NCBI GenBank assembly: GCA_034521495.1
Contig: JAXHMK010000004.1
Location: forward strand, 310,001-374,000
Origin: Balneolaceae bacterium
GTDB taxonomy: Bacteria; Bacteroidota; Rhodothermia; Balneolales; Balneolaceae
Direction of reading: 5' to 3'
DNA length: 64,000 nucleotides
Under the pieces are notes generated by a model. It saw nothing but the letters and a program-made list of their open reading frames with translations. It had not been told where the DNA came from and searched no databases. The position numbers were made by a program, and so were the translations under genes. Shown here piece after piece: positions 16,860 to 25,297 of this stretch; the stretch's first letter is position 1, and each line of letters starts with the position of its first letter.

Positions 16860-18707
16860 ATGACTGAAACAGTTTTAACTCCTGAGATGAAGAAAGTCGT
16901 AGTTCGATTTTCCGGCGACTCTGGAGACGGCATGCAATTAACCGGAGACATGTTTTCTCAATCTTCCGGTATTGCGGGTAACGATTTAACAACTATTCCT
17001 GATTTCCCTGCTGAAATCAGGGCTCCCCAGGGAAGTATCGGAGGCGTATCCAGTTTTCAGATCCAGATCGGAGGTACTGAGATCTATACTCCCGGTGATG
17101 ATGTGGATGTTTTGGTTGTGATGAACCCGGCAGCTCTGGCGGCAAATTTAAAATTTCTGAAATCGGGCGGGGTAATCATAGCGGATAAGGATAACTTCAA
17201 TTCCCGAAATCTAAAAAAAGCCAATTTCGATGAAAATCCACTCGAGGACAGTACACTCAAAGACTATTTTGTAATTGAAGCTCCGGCTACATCTCTTACC
17301 AAAGAGGCTTTGAAAAATCTCGGCCTTAAGATGAATGAGATTACACGCAGCAAAAACATGTTTGCTCTCGGTGTAGTTCTGTATCTGTTTAGCAGGCCTC
17401 TTGATAAAACCATAGACTTTATCGAGAAAAAGTTCATTAAAAAACCAACGTTGGTAGAAGCCAATAAACTTGCATTAAATGCAGGTTATAATTTTGCGCA
17501 CAGTACTGAACTTATTGGGCAATCTGTTCATATACCACCGGCTAAACTGCCAAAAGGCACCTATCGGAATATCGATGGTAATAAAGCAGTTGCATGGGGA
17601 CTCCTGGCAGCAGCAGAGAAAAGCGGCAGAAAACTATCCTTAAGCTCTTACCCGATAACACCTGCTTCCGAAATTCTGCATGAAATTTCGGCCCGCAAGG
17701 ATATGGGGGCAATTGTACTTCAGGCGGAAGATGAAATTGCTGCTGTTACCGCTGCAATTGGAGCCGCATTTAGTGGAAATCTCTCAGCTACAACCACATC
17801 AGGGCCGGGAGTATCCCTAAAATCCGAAGCGATGGGCCTTGCGGTAATTGCAGAAATACCACTTGTAATTGTTAATGTACAACGCGCCGGGCCTTCAACC
17901 GGACTGCCTACAAAAACAGAACAGGCCGACCTTAATCAAGCTCTCTATGGGCGCCACGGAGAAGCTCCTATGGTTGTAATGGCTGCAAGCTCTCCCGATG
18001 ATTGTTTTCATTATAGCTATAAAGCTGCAAAAATTGCTATGGAACATGTTACACCCGTTCTTTTACTTTCAGATTCATATCTGTCGAGCGGAACAAGTCC
18101 ATGGAGAATTCCGGAAAAAGAGGAGTGGGAAGAGATTAATATTCCAAGATTTAAAGGGACTCCAGATGAATGGGAACCTTATATGCGTCAGCCGGAATTC
18201 TTAAACCGATACTGGATGGTTCCGGGCGACAAAGGCTTTGAACATCGAATTGGGGGGCTGGAAAAGAAAGAGATAACCGGTAACCTGACGTATGAGCCGC
18301 TGAATCATGAGAAAATGACGAAAATAAGGGAGGAAAAAATTCAGCGAATCGCAAAGAAACTTCCAAAACAAAAAGTAATCGGAGCAGATTCGGGTAAATT
18401 ATTAATTGTGGGGTGGGGAAGCACTTATGGTGCTATCAATACAGCCGTTACAGAATTGATAGAAAACGGAGAAGAGGATATTGGTTTCACTCACTTCAAC
18501 TACATTAATCCACTTCCTGAAAATACAGAAGAAATTTTAGGTAACTATGATCAGATTTTAGTCTGCGAGGTCAATAATGGACAGTTTGTAAATTATTTGC
18601 GATCAAAGTTTTATCAATATTCGTTTAAACAGTTTAATAAAATCCAGGGACAACCCTTCTTCACTTCAGAAATAAAAGCTGAAATTATAAATCTATTATC
18701 GGAGTAG
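16860..18707 (+). CDS. korA: 2-oxoacid:ferredoxin oxidoreductase, alpha (gamma-alpha fused) subunit
   Basis: Subunit of 2-oxoglutarate (or related 2-oxoacid):ferredoxin oxidoreductase. It is 615 aa. The N-terminal 190 residues form the gamma domain (FSGDSGDGMQLTGDMFSQSS, then FPAEIRAPQGSIGGVSSFQI). The pyrimidine-binding alpha domain begins near residue 235, with SSYPITPASEILHEIS at about 261-276 and TTTSGPGVSLKSEAMGLA later. The fused gamma-alpha layout is typical of KorA in aerobes and Bacteroidota. korB starts 2 bases after the stop. Substrate specificity is assumed from the family: 2-oxoglutarate is most likely, replacing the NAD-linked dehydrogenase of the TCA cycle, but branched-chain 2-oxoacids cannot be excluded. 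Confidence 0.93.
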   Translation: MTETVLTPEMKKVVVRFSGDSGDGMQLTGDMFSQSSGIAGNDLTTIPDFPAEIRAPQGSIGGVSSFQIQIGGTEIYTPGDDVDVLVVMNPAALAANLKFLKSGGVIIADKDNFNSRNLKKANFDENPLEDSTLKDYFVIEAPATSLTKEALKNLGLKMNEITRSKNMFALGVVLYLFSRPLDKTIDFIEKKFIKKPTLVEANKLALNAGYNFAHSTELIGQSVHIPPAKLPKGTYRNIDGNKAVAWGLLAAAEKSGRKLSLSSYPITPASEILHEISARKDMGAIVLQAEDEIAAVTAAIGAAFSGNLSATTTSGPGVSLKSEAMGLAVIAEIPLVIVNVQRAGPSTGLPTKTEQADLNQALYGRHGEAPMVVMAASSPDDCFHYSYKAAKIAMEHVTPVLLLSDSYLSSGTSPWRIPEKEEWEEINIPRFKGTPDEWEPYMRQPEFLNRYWMVPGDKGFEHRIGGLEKKEITGNLTYEPLNHEKMTKIREEKIQRIAKKLPKQKVIGADSGKLLIVGWGSTYGAINTAVTELIENGEEDIGFTHFNYINPLPENTEEILGNYDQILVCEVNNGQFVNYLRSKFYQYSFKQFNKIQGQPFFTSEIKAEIINLLSE

Positions 18708-18709
18708 AT

Positions 18710-19726
18710 ATGCAGGTAGAAACAGTTAAAAAGAACGATCAAAACCAACTGACCAGAAAAGATTTTAAAAGCGATCAATCGGTTCGATGGTGTCCGGGGT
18801 GTGGCGATCATTTGATTCTGGCAACAATGCAGAAAGCATTTGCCAAAATGGGTACAAAAAAAGAAAATATACTCAGTATTTCGGGGATTGGGTGCTCATC
18901 GCGAATCACCTATTATCTTGATACATATGGTATACACTCCATTCATGGACGAGCGATTGCCGTTTCTACCGGGGCAAAACTGGCTAATCCAGATTTGAAT
19001 GTTTGGGTATTCACAGGAGATGGCGATTCAATGGCCATTGGCGGCAATCATTTTATCCACGCATGCCGAAGAAATATCGATCTGAATGTGGTTGTCTTTA
19101 ACAACAAGATTTACGGCATGACGAAAGGCCAGTCTTCTCCTACAACTCCCATCGGCCAAAAAACCAAAACCGCACCTGAAGGCAGTTATGACAATCCGTT
19201 TAATATTGGAGAAATAGCAATCGGGGCAGGAGCTACATTTTATGCCCGTGTTCCTGATAACGATCTGAAATTACTTGAAGACGTTATGCTGCAAGCTCAT
19301 CAACACAAAGGGATTTCCATTATTGAAGTACTGCAAAACTGTGTGATTTTTACGGATGGAATTCATGAACAGATCACCAGCAAAGATTCTAAAGATGAAA
19401 ATCAGGTTGTTCTTAAGCATGGAGAGCCGATACGGTTTGGCAAAGAAGAGATGGAAGGACTAAAAATTAATGGTATGCGGCTTGAAAAAACATCGGCAGA
19501 TGATACAATTATACATGATGCAGAAGAAGCGGATACAAACATGCATCTGTCATTAACCAGGTTAAAATTACCTGATTTTCCTGTAGCAACCGGAGTAATC
19601 CGTAAGGTTAAATCCGAACCTTATGAGAAAAGAGTTCATGATGTAATAGCCGATCAAAAAAACAGAACTGAATTTAAAAGTGTTGAGGATCTATTCCATA
19701 GCGGTAATACCTGGGTAATCAATTAG
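18710..19726 (+). CDS. korB: 2-oxoacid:ferredoxin oxidoreductase, beta subunit
   Basis: Thiamine-diphosphate- and [4Fe-4S]-binding beta subunit, partner of korA. It is 338 aa. Cluster cysteines are in WCPGCGDH (Cys28, Cys31) and SGIGCSSRITYYLDTYG. The diphosphate/Mg motif is FTGDGDSMAIGGNHF (about residues 101-115) with NNKIYGMTKGQSSPTTP following. Start and spacing (2 bases from korA) indicate translational coupling. It converges with the FNR gene, 103 bases between the stops. Confidence 0.94.
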   Translation: MQVETVKKNDQNQLTRKDFKSDQSVRWCPGCGDHLILATMQKAFAKMGTKKENILSISGIGCSSRITYYLDTYGIHSIHGRAIAVSTGAKLANPDLNVWVFTGDGDSMAIGGNHFIHACRRNIDLNVVVFNNKIYGMTKGQSSPTTPIGQKTKTAPEGSYDNPFNIGEIAIGAGATFYARVPDNDLKLLEDVMLQAHQHKGISIIEVLQNCVIFTDGIHEQITSKDSKDENQVVLKHGEPIRFGKEEMEGLKINGMRLEKTSADDTIIHDAEEADTNMHLSLTRLKLPDFPVATGVIRKVKSEPYEKRVHDVIADQKNRTEFKSVEDLFHSGNTWVIN

Positions 19727-19829
19727 ATCGGTGAGATTTTAGCGCAGTACACGAATCAAATTTCCTGATGCATAATCCGGGGTAAAGCTTTTGGAGCGAT
19801 TACTATTATTAGCACAATAAACCGGTTCA

Positions 19830-20774
19830 TCAATATACTTCCAGGAACATTCTTTCACCGGCCTTCACTTTTCTTTTGAGCTGTTTCCGGGTCCAGTCCA
19901 TAGGATCTACATCTTTGACCTCATCTTTCAGATTCAGGTAATCGTACAAGCCCATCATACCTAAAATCCGGAAGATTCCGGTTTCCATACCTTTTAAACC
20001 GCAGACATAAATCAGCGTATTGTTTTTCTCAAGAATGGGGAACATCAATGCCTTTTGGTCAATGATGGTATACTGCACATATGGTTTCGTGCCATCCGGC
20101 CGAGGATCTTCCCTGGATATCGATTTCAGATAGTGAAAATTTTTATGCTTTTCGGCAAGCTCTTCAAAGAGAGGCCGGTACAACAGGTCCGTGCGATACG
20201 GGCAGCCGAATGAGAGTACAATATCATTATTCATCCCCGAGCGCAACAGGTCCAAAACCATTCCCCGAAATGGCGCAATTCCGGTTCCGGTTGCCATAAA
20301 TATATAATTATAGTCCTCCGGATTTTCAGGCAGGATGAATCGCTTTCCGCTTGGGCCGGTCATTTGCAATTTAGCACCTGCACTTTGGTCACACATATAA
20401 TTCGAACAGACTCCAAGAGTTAGTTTATGCGTTTTCCAGTGTTCGTTAATCTCTCGTTTTACAGTAGTTGCATATATTTTTCCATCTCCATACTCTCCAC
20501 CTGTGGGTGAGCAGGTTGAATAGAGCCGCAGTTTGTGAGGGCGTCCGTTTTCATCCTCGCCGGGAGGCAATACACCAACGGCCTGTCCCGGTACAATACT
20601 GTTTTCAAGCAGTGTGCCGGATACATCAAACTCAATATGTCTCACAAAATTGGGGCTGGCGGCATCGGTACAGATTTCATTTTTTGTAATGGGTACCTCT
20701 GCCGGATTGCTGGGTTTGTAATGGAACATATCAACGTCCGGCAGTCGAATTTCCTGGTCCTTTACATCAGGCAT
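19830..20774 (-). CDS. Plant-type ferredoxin-NADP(+) reductase
   Basis: FAD enzyme that transfers electrons between reduced ferredoxin and NADP(H). It is 314 aa from the ATG at 20774; a TTG three codons upstream is less likely. Signs of the plant-type fold: RLYSTCSP for FAD binding, a following CSNYMCD segment, the NADP domain with GTGIAPFRGM, and an aromatic last residue after FLEVY, which stacks on the flavin in this family. The location opposite korB fits a role in making NADPH from ferredoxin reduced by PFOR and KOR. This differs from the thioredoxin-reductase-like FNRs common in many Gram-positive bacteria. Confidence 0.92.
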   Translation of the reverse strand: MPDVKDQEIRLPDVDMFHYKPSNPAEVPITKNEICTDAASPNFVRHIEFDVSGTLLENSIVPGQAVGVLPPGEDENGRPHKLRLYSTCSPTGGEYGDGKIYATTVKREINEHWKTHKLTLGVCSNYMCDQSAGAKLQMTGPSGKRFILPENPEDYNYIFMATGTGIAPFRGMVLDLLRSGMNNDIVLSFGCPYRTDLLYRPLFEELAEKHKNFHYLKSISREDPRPDGTKPYVQYTIIDQKALMFPILEKNNTLIYVCGLKGMETGIFRILGMMGLYDYLNLKDEVKDVDPMDWTRKQLKRKVKAGERMFLEVY

Positions 20775-20876
20775 GGTGTTCAAATATTGATTTTATTTTT
20801 GTGTAGTGTTCCAGTCAAATACAGCGACTGTATCGGGTTAAATAAAAGTGGCATAAAAAATTGGTTATTGCGCTGA

Positions 20877-21031
20877 GACTGTTCAAAAAAGATCTCCTTC
20901 TGAACTTGATTCTCCAAAGGAGTCCCTGGAACAGAATTTCCGATCTATATTTATGTCTGGCGATGCCCGGTCGGAGTCCGGCATGACAACATAGAATATA
21001 TAATCTTAAAGTACATTCTTTTTGGACAGTC
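20877..21031. mobile_element. MITE-like element with terminal inverted repeats
   Basis: A 155-base segment bounded by imperfect inverted repeats: GACTGTTCAAAAAAGA at the left and the complement of GACTGTCCAAAAAGA at the right. The interior has a short palindrome around TGCCCGG..CCGGCA. It has no coding capacity. No other copy is seen in the window, so its mobility is inferred from structure only. Confidence 0.5.
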
Positions 21032-21341
21032 CTTTTTTAAATACCTCTGCTGTTATTAATCATTTTATATCCAGCAGATGGATATTCAACGATCTCCCCT
21101 TCAAAGAAATGTATTTTCTTCAATTTTGAAACTTAAATCCCCTGTTTTCTTCGGTGTTGTTTACTGCTTGGTTTGATATGGTTTAATTCCCCGACCTTCT
21201 GGGCTGAAAAAGACAAAAGTCCTTCTTTTTTGATTTTGAAGAGGAGAGCGAACTTGTCCGCCGTACAAGACGTTGAAATGCGGGCGGTGTGAGCCGGGGT
21301 GTGAGTTTCTAAGTTCTGAATTGATCATATCTAAATTCTGA

Positions 21342-21472
21342 GAAGGTTTTGCAAAATTATGACCGTCATCCTGAACTTGATTCAGGATCTCCTGATACTG
21401 GCTATAAAGACGAATGGAGAATCTGAATCGAGTTCAGATTGACGCATACCCACGGTTTTGCAAAGCCTTCTC
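21342..21472 (-). repeat. Palindromic dispersed element, family 1, copy 2
   Basis: A 131-base copy in the opposite orientation to the other three. Its complement reads GAAGGCTTTGCAAAACC and continues almost base for base with the copy at 49784, including the central CTTTATAGCC and the two internal palindromes. Confidence 0.9.
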
Positions 21473-21750
21473 TGAAGCATTACGGATCATCCCCATTGTC
21501 CATCGAAAGGAAGACACTTCAAGAATAACGTATAGGAGGCTTTGAAATACCCATCTGTCGGTTGTTTTTACCGGCTGATGGGTGTCCCCAACCCGTCAGC
21601 CCGCACATACAGCGTGCAGACGGGCAGTAATGCAAATCCCTCGTATAGTTAACTTAAATTTTTTGGATGTGATGATACCTCACGGGTTCTGCCCCGAAAT
21701 AGTTCCTATAAAAGACGAAACAAAGTAATCCATTGAGTGACTACCACTTA

Positions 21751-22109
21751 TTAAACAAACTCAGGGGCTTTCCCGGGAACAACAGCTCTCACGCTTCGAT
21801 GCGATGTTTTGGTATCCGCCCCTGAGTCCGTTTCTGGCAATTCAACCTCAAACAGCTTTGCCAGATTTTGTTTATCGCTCTGTATTTCGAATCTGCAATC
21901 TCTCTATCTTTTTTGCCATGCGTTTTTTGGATGGCCTCCTTGATTTGTAATTTTGCAGTCTCTCCATCCGGTATGTTTAAAATGCCGAAAAAACAGGCCT
22001 TTATTACCGTGTTGATTTCATCATCAATACTACACTCTCTTGTTACTTTACACGCCACTCTTGCAACAGCCTCGTTGGCCTCTAATGTAGTTGTTTGGAG
22101 ATGTTTCAT
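21751..22109 (-). pseudogene. Internally deleted, frameshifted nifJ (PFOR) remnant
   Basis: A relic of a second pyruvate:ferredoxin oxidoreductase gene. It starts at an ATG with GGAGG upstream, like the intact nifJ. The first 22 residues (HLQTTTLEANEAVARVACKV) match the N-terminus of PFOR (HMVTIDANEAAAYVAHKL). The next part jumps directly to the region around residue 565 of PFOR: INTVIKACFF versus INTVMQTCFF, then IKEAIQKTHGKK versus IKDAIKKAYGNK and SKYRAIN versus SNYAAVD. More than 500 codons are therefore missing. A one-base loss in an A-run near 21866-21869 shifts the frame; the original frame continues as LAKLFEVELPE and ends after APEFV at 21751. Divergence from the intact gene suggests an old or separately acquired copy. 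Confidence 0.8.
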
Positions 22110-22608
22110 TTTTCCTCCGTATAACCTCTTCAAGGTTCACTATATTTAAAATAGGTAACAGCATACTCCTGTAAAACAGGGAGAAACTGAAAACTGCATA
22201 GGGGATTTGCTTAGTTGTACGCCGGACAGCTTGTCCGGCAATACTAAATTTAAATCTTGCCTGGATATTTTGATTTCAGACTCACTGCCACATCGTTTCA
22301 GTTTGGTATGTGTTTAGCGGATTGAATTAAACAACCTGACAGAGCACCGTGCTTTTCGGCTCCTGTCAGAGTTGTGGGCCAAGACAATATCTTCAAAAAC
22401 TGCACCCACTATCCGAGATAGCGCAAGCGTCCCGCTTGTGCTCGTAGTTCATGTCTATACAGGGCACGAGCGGGACGCTCGCGCCATCAGGCATTAGGAA
22501 ACTTAAACCGTGGCGGGATAATCTGGATTCAGTATGCCTGCCTGACATCCTCGACTTGTCTTAGAAATAACGGGTAGAGGGAACGGGCAGGCTGCCCGTT
22601 GTACAAAA
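22110..22608. other. Intergenic region with several inverted repeats
   Basis: No gene seen. It holds a short hairpin GCCGGACAGCTTGTCCGGC (22221-22239), a CTGACAG..CTGTCAG hairpin near 22337-22369, a long imperfect hairpin (22421-22484), and ACGGGCAGGCTGCCCGT at about 22583-22599 just past the end of the membrane protein gene, which may act as its terminator although it has no T-run. Confidence 0.6.
22421..22484. repeat. Long imperfect inverted repeat
   Basis: Arms of 21 bases, GCGCAAGCGTCCCGCTTGTGC and its near complement with three mismatches, around a 22-base loop. The sequence is GC-rich compared with its surroundings and looks like a REP-type intergenic element. Given in part only: the left arm begins GCGCAAGCGTCCCGC. 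Confidence 0.7.
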
Positions 22609-23469
22609 TCATTCAACATTTTTTAAAACAAGGGCAGTGCAGGCAATGGACACCAGCAATATAGTTGGAATGATAAAAATGACCGGGATGATATTCTGTC
22701 CTAACAGCCCCATGGCAATAATCTTGGCAAGAAGAGCTGTCATCAGAATGCTGAGAAAAACCAGGTACACGGGGCCAAGGAGGAATCCCATTGGTTTTTT
22801 CTGTATGAAAAGTACTCCTGTAACAAATGCAATTGGAAGAAGCAGCCCGAGGTCCAGTCCCTGTACAATCAGGGTTGTATAGTGTTCTGTTTGTTTTGGA
22901 ATAATTGTCCCGTCAAGCAGTGGCGGAACCACTACTCCGAGCCAAAGTATGCCAATAGCAAGCGTATTCAAGATGAGAAATCCACCAGCTGTTTTAACCG
23001 GCGTCTTTTTCGAAAATCGGTCGGGTAGTTCATCCATATCAAACGAAAACATCGTCAAAGTAAACCCAAAAAACGAGGTTCCAAGCAGCGCTGCATACAG
23101 CAGGAAAAGAACGTTGTACATTGCCATCACCAGGTAAAAAAGATAGGTAACCAAAAAGTAGCCAAGTGTACCTGCCAGCAAAAAACGGCCTTTCAGCGAT
23201 CCATTCCTCGTCCACAAAAATGAGATCCATAAAAACGGAATCGCAATGAAAAGTGTCACATAATCCTGTGCAATGCCCTGTGGCGCTACATCGGCCGACA
23301 TATCTCTGTACAATCCCTCACCATAAATTTGAACGGTTTCTCCCCTGATGGATTCATACTCATAAGACCCCGGACCGCCGCTTGAAAATATTCCCATGGA
23401 AGCAGCCACGGCTGCCATGATCGATATCATCAAAACCAGAACTTTTACCGGCTTTTGATTCTTCATCAC
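22609..23469 (-). CDS. Integral membrane protein of unknown function
   Basis: A 286 aa protein with about eight hydrophobic helices. The first helix (VLVLMISIMAAVAASMGIF) is followed by an approximately 45-residue hydrophilic extracytoplasmic stretch (GGPGSYEYESIRGETVQIYG and onward), then alternating helices to the C-terminus. No catalytic motif or family signature is recognisable to me. It begins 5 bases after the stop of the upstream small membrane protein gene (23475-23882), so the two form an operon and may work together. Confidence 0.8.
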   Translation of the reverse strand: MMKNQKPVKVLVLMISIMAAVAASMGIFSSGGPGSYEYESIRGETVQIYGEGLYRDMSADVAPQGIAQDYVTLFIAIPFLWISFLWTRNGSLKGRFLLAGTLGYFLVTYLFYLVMAMYNVLFLLYAALLGTSFFGFTLTMFSFDMDELPDRFSKKTPVKTAGGFLILNTLAIGILWLGVVVPPLLDGTIIPKQTEHYTTLIVQGLDLGLLLPIAFVTGVLFIQKKPMGFLLGPVYLVFLSILMTALLAKIIAMGLLGQNIIPVIFIIPTILLVSIACTALVLKNVE

Positions 23470-23474
23470 GGTTC

Positions 23475-23882
23475 CTATTTATCTGATCGGTCAATCATTC
23501 GGATCCAGGAAACCAGAGTAATAAGTATGCCGGTCACCCCATAGATCAATTGAAGAGGAGGATTCGAAATATAACCGATCATATATATTTCAACGGCGAT
23601 CCATATCATAAGAGCAATACCCGTAATAAAGGAACCTGTAATCGCCCAGTCTTTGCCTTTCCACAAACCGGCATAACAGATCATCGGAAAGATGCCCAGT
23701 ACCACAAAAAGTATCACGCCGGGAATTAAATAGGTGTCAAATATTGAGTTTAATAACCATTCCTGCGGAATGCCTAAAGCCTCACCGGTTGGATCCAGGA
23801 TCAAGCCAAACCCTCCTGCCAAACCGCTCAGTCCTTGAAAGCCGACCAAAATATTTAGAATCCTCTTGAATAAAGTTTTCAT
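23475..23882 (-). CDS. Small membrane protein of unknown function
   Basis: A 135 aa protein with four predicted helices (LVGFQGLSGLAGGFGLIL; YLIPGVILFVVLGIFPMICY; ITGSFITGIALMIWIAVEIYMIG; LIYGVTGILITLVSW). It is the first gene of a two-gene operon with the larger membrane protein. The four-helix pattern with a central WKGKDWAI loop resembles small uncharacterised membrane proteins of many Bacteroidota; no function can be assigned. Confidence 0.78.
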   Translation of the reverse strand: MKTLFKRILNILVGFQGLSGLAGGFGLILDPTGEALGIPQEWLLNSIFDTYLIPGVILFVVLGIFPMICYAGLWKGKDWAITGSFITGIALMIWIAVEIYMIGYISNPPLQLIYGVTGILITLVSWIRMIDRSDK

Positions 23883-24044
23883 ACTCTGTAATCTTGATTT
23901 TACTGTTCTGCTATAAAATAGAATAGATTACAATAATTTTGAATAGGGAAAATTCCTATAATCAGTTAGATATGCCTGGAACCCAAGCAGATGTAGAAGC
24001 TTATTATCTTTTCACTCCGACCATTCAACCAATTTGATCCATAA

Positions 24045-24074
24045 AAAAAGCGGTGAGATCACTCCCACCGCCTG
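24045..24074 (-). terminator. Intrinsic terminator of collagen-like lipoprotein gene
   Basis: On the minus strand, GCGGTG and CACCGC pair around a 10-base loop and are followed directly by seven T. It lies about 25 bases past the stop at 24097. Confidence 0.8.
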
Positions 24075-24096
24075 AATAAACATTGAGTTTTATTCT

Positions 24097-25014
24097 TTAA
24101 TCCCGGATGCCAAAGTATTTCTTAACCTGCTCATAATTGTTGAGATCGATTGGCAGGCTTTTAGCTTTGGCATTTAAACTCTTGCCCCCGGGGATAAGTA
24201 CATAACGAAAATCTATTTTCGTACTAAGCACCATTGGAAGAGTCGTAGAATTGTCTGGATCCAAATAGCCAATCGTCAATTGCTGAGGTTTTAACTCAAA
24301 AAAGAAACTATATTTGGGGTTAGCCGGGGTATCTCCCTTACCTATGGGAAGTGAATAAATAGACTGTGTATTTAAATTTGTATAAACCTTAACAACACCA
24401 CTATCTAATATTTCTTGTGTCATTGCGTTTGCTGAAATATCAAAATAACGATATTTGGTTGCATTAAATGTCCCCTCTTCCCATTGCTGTGGATTTACCC
24501 AATCTGAATACATTACATTGGCTGTCCCTTTCAGATTGATAGGCGTACCCCAACCACTGTCGGTTTTTGGGCCATAAAGATCGAATGTTGACGTGTTCAA
24601 AAAATAGTCGCCGGGTTGTCCCATTCCTGCATCAGGGGCTGAGGTTCCCGAATGTATTTGACTGCCGTCTTCGCCATCTTCACCGTCTGCCCCGGGAGGT
24701 CCCTGTAAACTAAGCGGTGTACCCCAACCCGACTCATTTTTCGGTCCGTAAAGTTCAGCATTATCACGGTCCAGATAATAGTCACCAACAGATCCAGTGT
24801 CAGAAGAGGGTGCGCCGGTTCCAGCCAATATCATACTGCCATCTTCACCGGCGGGTCCTACAGGTCCCTCAGGACCTTGTTCACCAGCCGGACCTTCAGG
24901 GCCTTCGGGTCCTTCACAGGCCATAAAAATTCCTAACCCCAAAACCAGTGATAAACATAGAGTCATGAGTCTTTTTAAATAAATGATTGAGCTTTTTTCT
25001 AAGTAGTTATTCAT
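24097..25014 (-). CDS. Collagen-like repeat lipoprotein
   Basis: A 305 aa probable surface lipoprotein. The N-terminal hydrophobic segment (LCLSLVLGLGIFMAC) ends in a lipobox with the lipidated cysteine at about residue 33. A Gly-X-Y collagen-like tract follows (GPEGPEGPAGEQGPEGPVGP). Then two tandem units of about 58 residues each contain GxYYLDRDNAELYGPK/ FDLYGPK, SGWGTPL or SGWGTPI, and a short further Gly-X-Y tract (GPPGADGEDGEDG). The last 130 residues are globular and unknown. Such units are common in outer-surface and appendage-like proteins. An inner Met (24966) would shorten the N-terminus and still keep the lipobox. Confidence 0.85.
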   Translation of the reverse strand: MNNYLEKSSIIYLKRLMTLCLSLVLGLGIFMACEGPEGPEGPAGEQGPEGPVGPAGEDGSMILAGTGAPSSDTGSVGDYYLDRDNAELYGPKNESGWGTPLSLQGPPGADGEDGEDGSQIHSGTSAPDAGMGQPGDYFLNTSTFDLYGPKTDSGWGTPINLKGTANVMYSDWVNPQQWEEGTFNATKYRYFDISANAMTQEILDSGVVKVYTNLNTQSIYSLPIGKGDTPANPKYSFFFELKPQQLTIGYLDPDNSTTLPMVLSTKIDFRYVLIPGGKSLNAKAKSLPIDLNNYEQVKKYFGIRD

Positions 25015-25297
25015 TGTAAGTGCTTTTGATTATTTCTCTAATGAAATGAAAGTGTTCTGTAGCTATTGATACTTCTGTTAGATTGGTTTTTCATTAAATT
25101 TATAGCCATCTATTAGTAGAAGTGAGCCTGTTTATGTAAGGCATCTGATCGGCTAAAAAATAAAATTGTGTTTGCAGAAGCCAAAACCATCCCGGCCTTC
25201 AACTTCAAAGAATCAGTTCTTCAAGTTGATCTCTAAGTCAAATACCATCAGTTGTACTTTTCAATCTAAATCTTCAAATTTGAAGATTGATTAACCG

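Larger units (their letters stand above)
20775..21750. other. Gene-poor region with mobile palindromic elements
   Basis: About 980 bases without a credible gene. It contains a MITE-like element with terminal inverted repeats (20877-21031), one copy of the family 1 element (21342-21472), and two nested hairpins: CCCATC..GATGGG at 21550-21582 and CCCGTC..GACGGG shortly after. The rest is AT-rich with no open frame that resembles a protein. Confidence 0.7.

Noticed and set aside
11161-18366. Many long antisense frames inside nifJ, korA and the Rrf2 genes
   Set aside because: They mirror the codon use of the sense genes and carry no start signals or domains.
24717-24982. Proline-rich rightward frames opposite the collagen-like gene
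   Set aside because: They are the antisense of Gly-X-Y codons, which automatically give proline-rich and open frames. The minus-strand reading has a lipobox and terminator.
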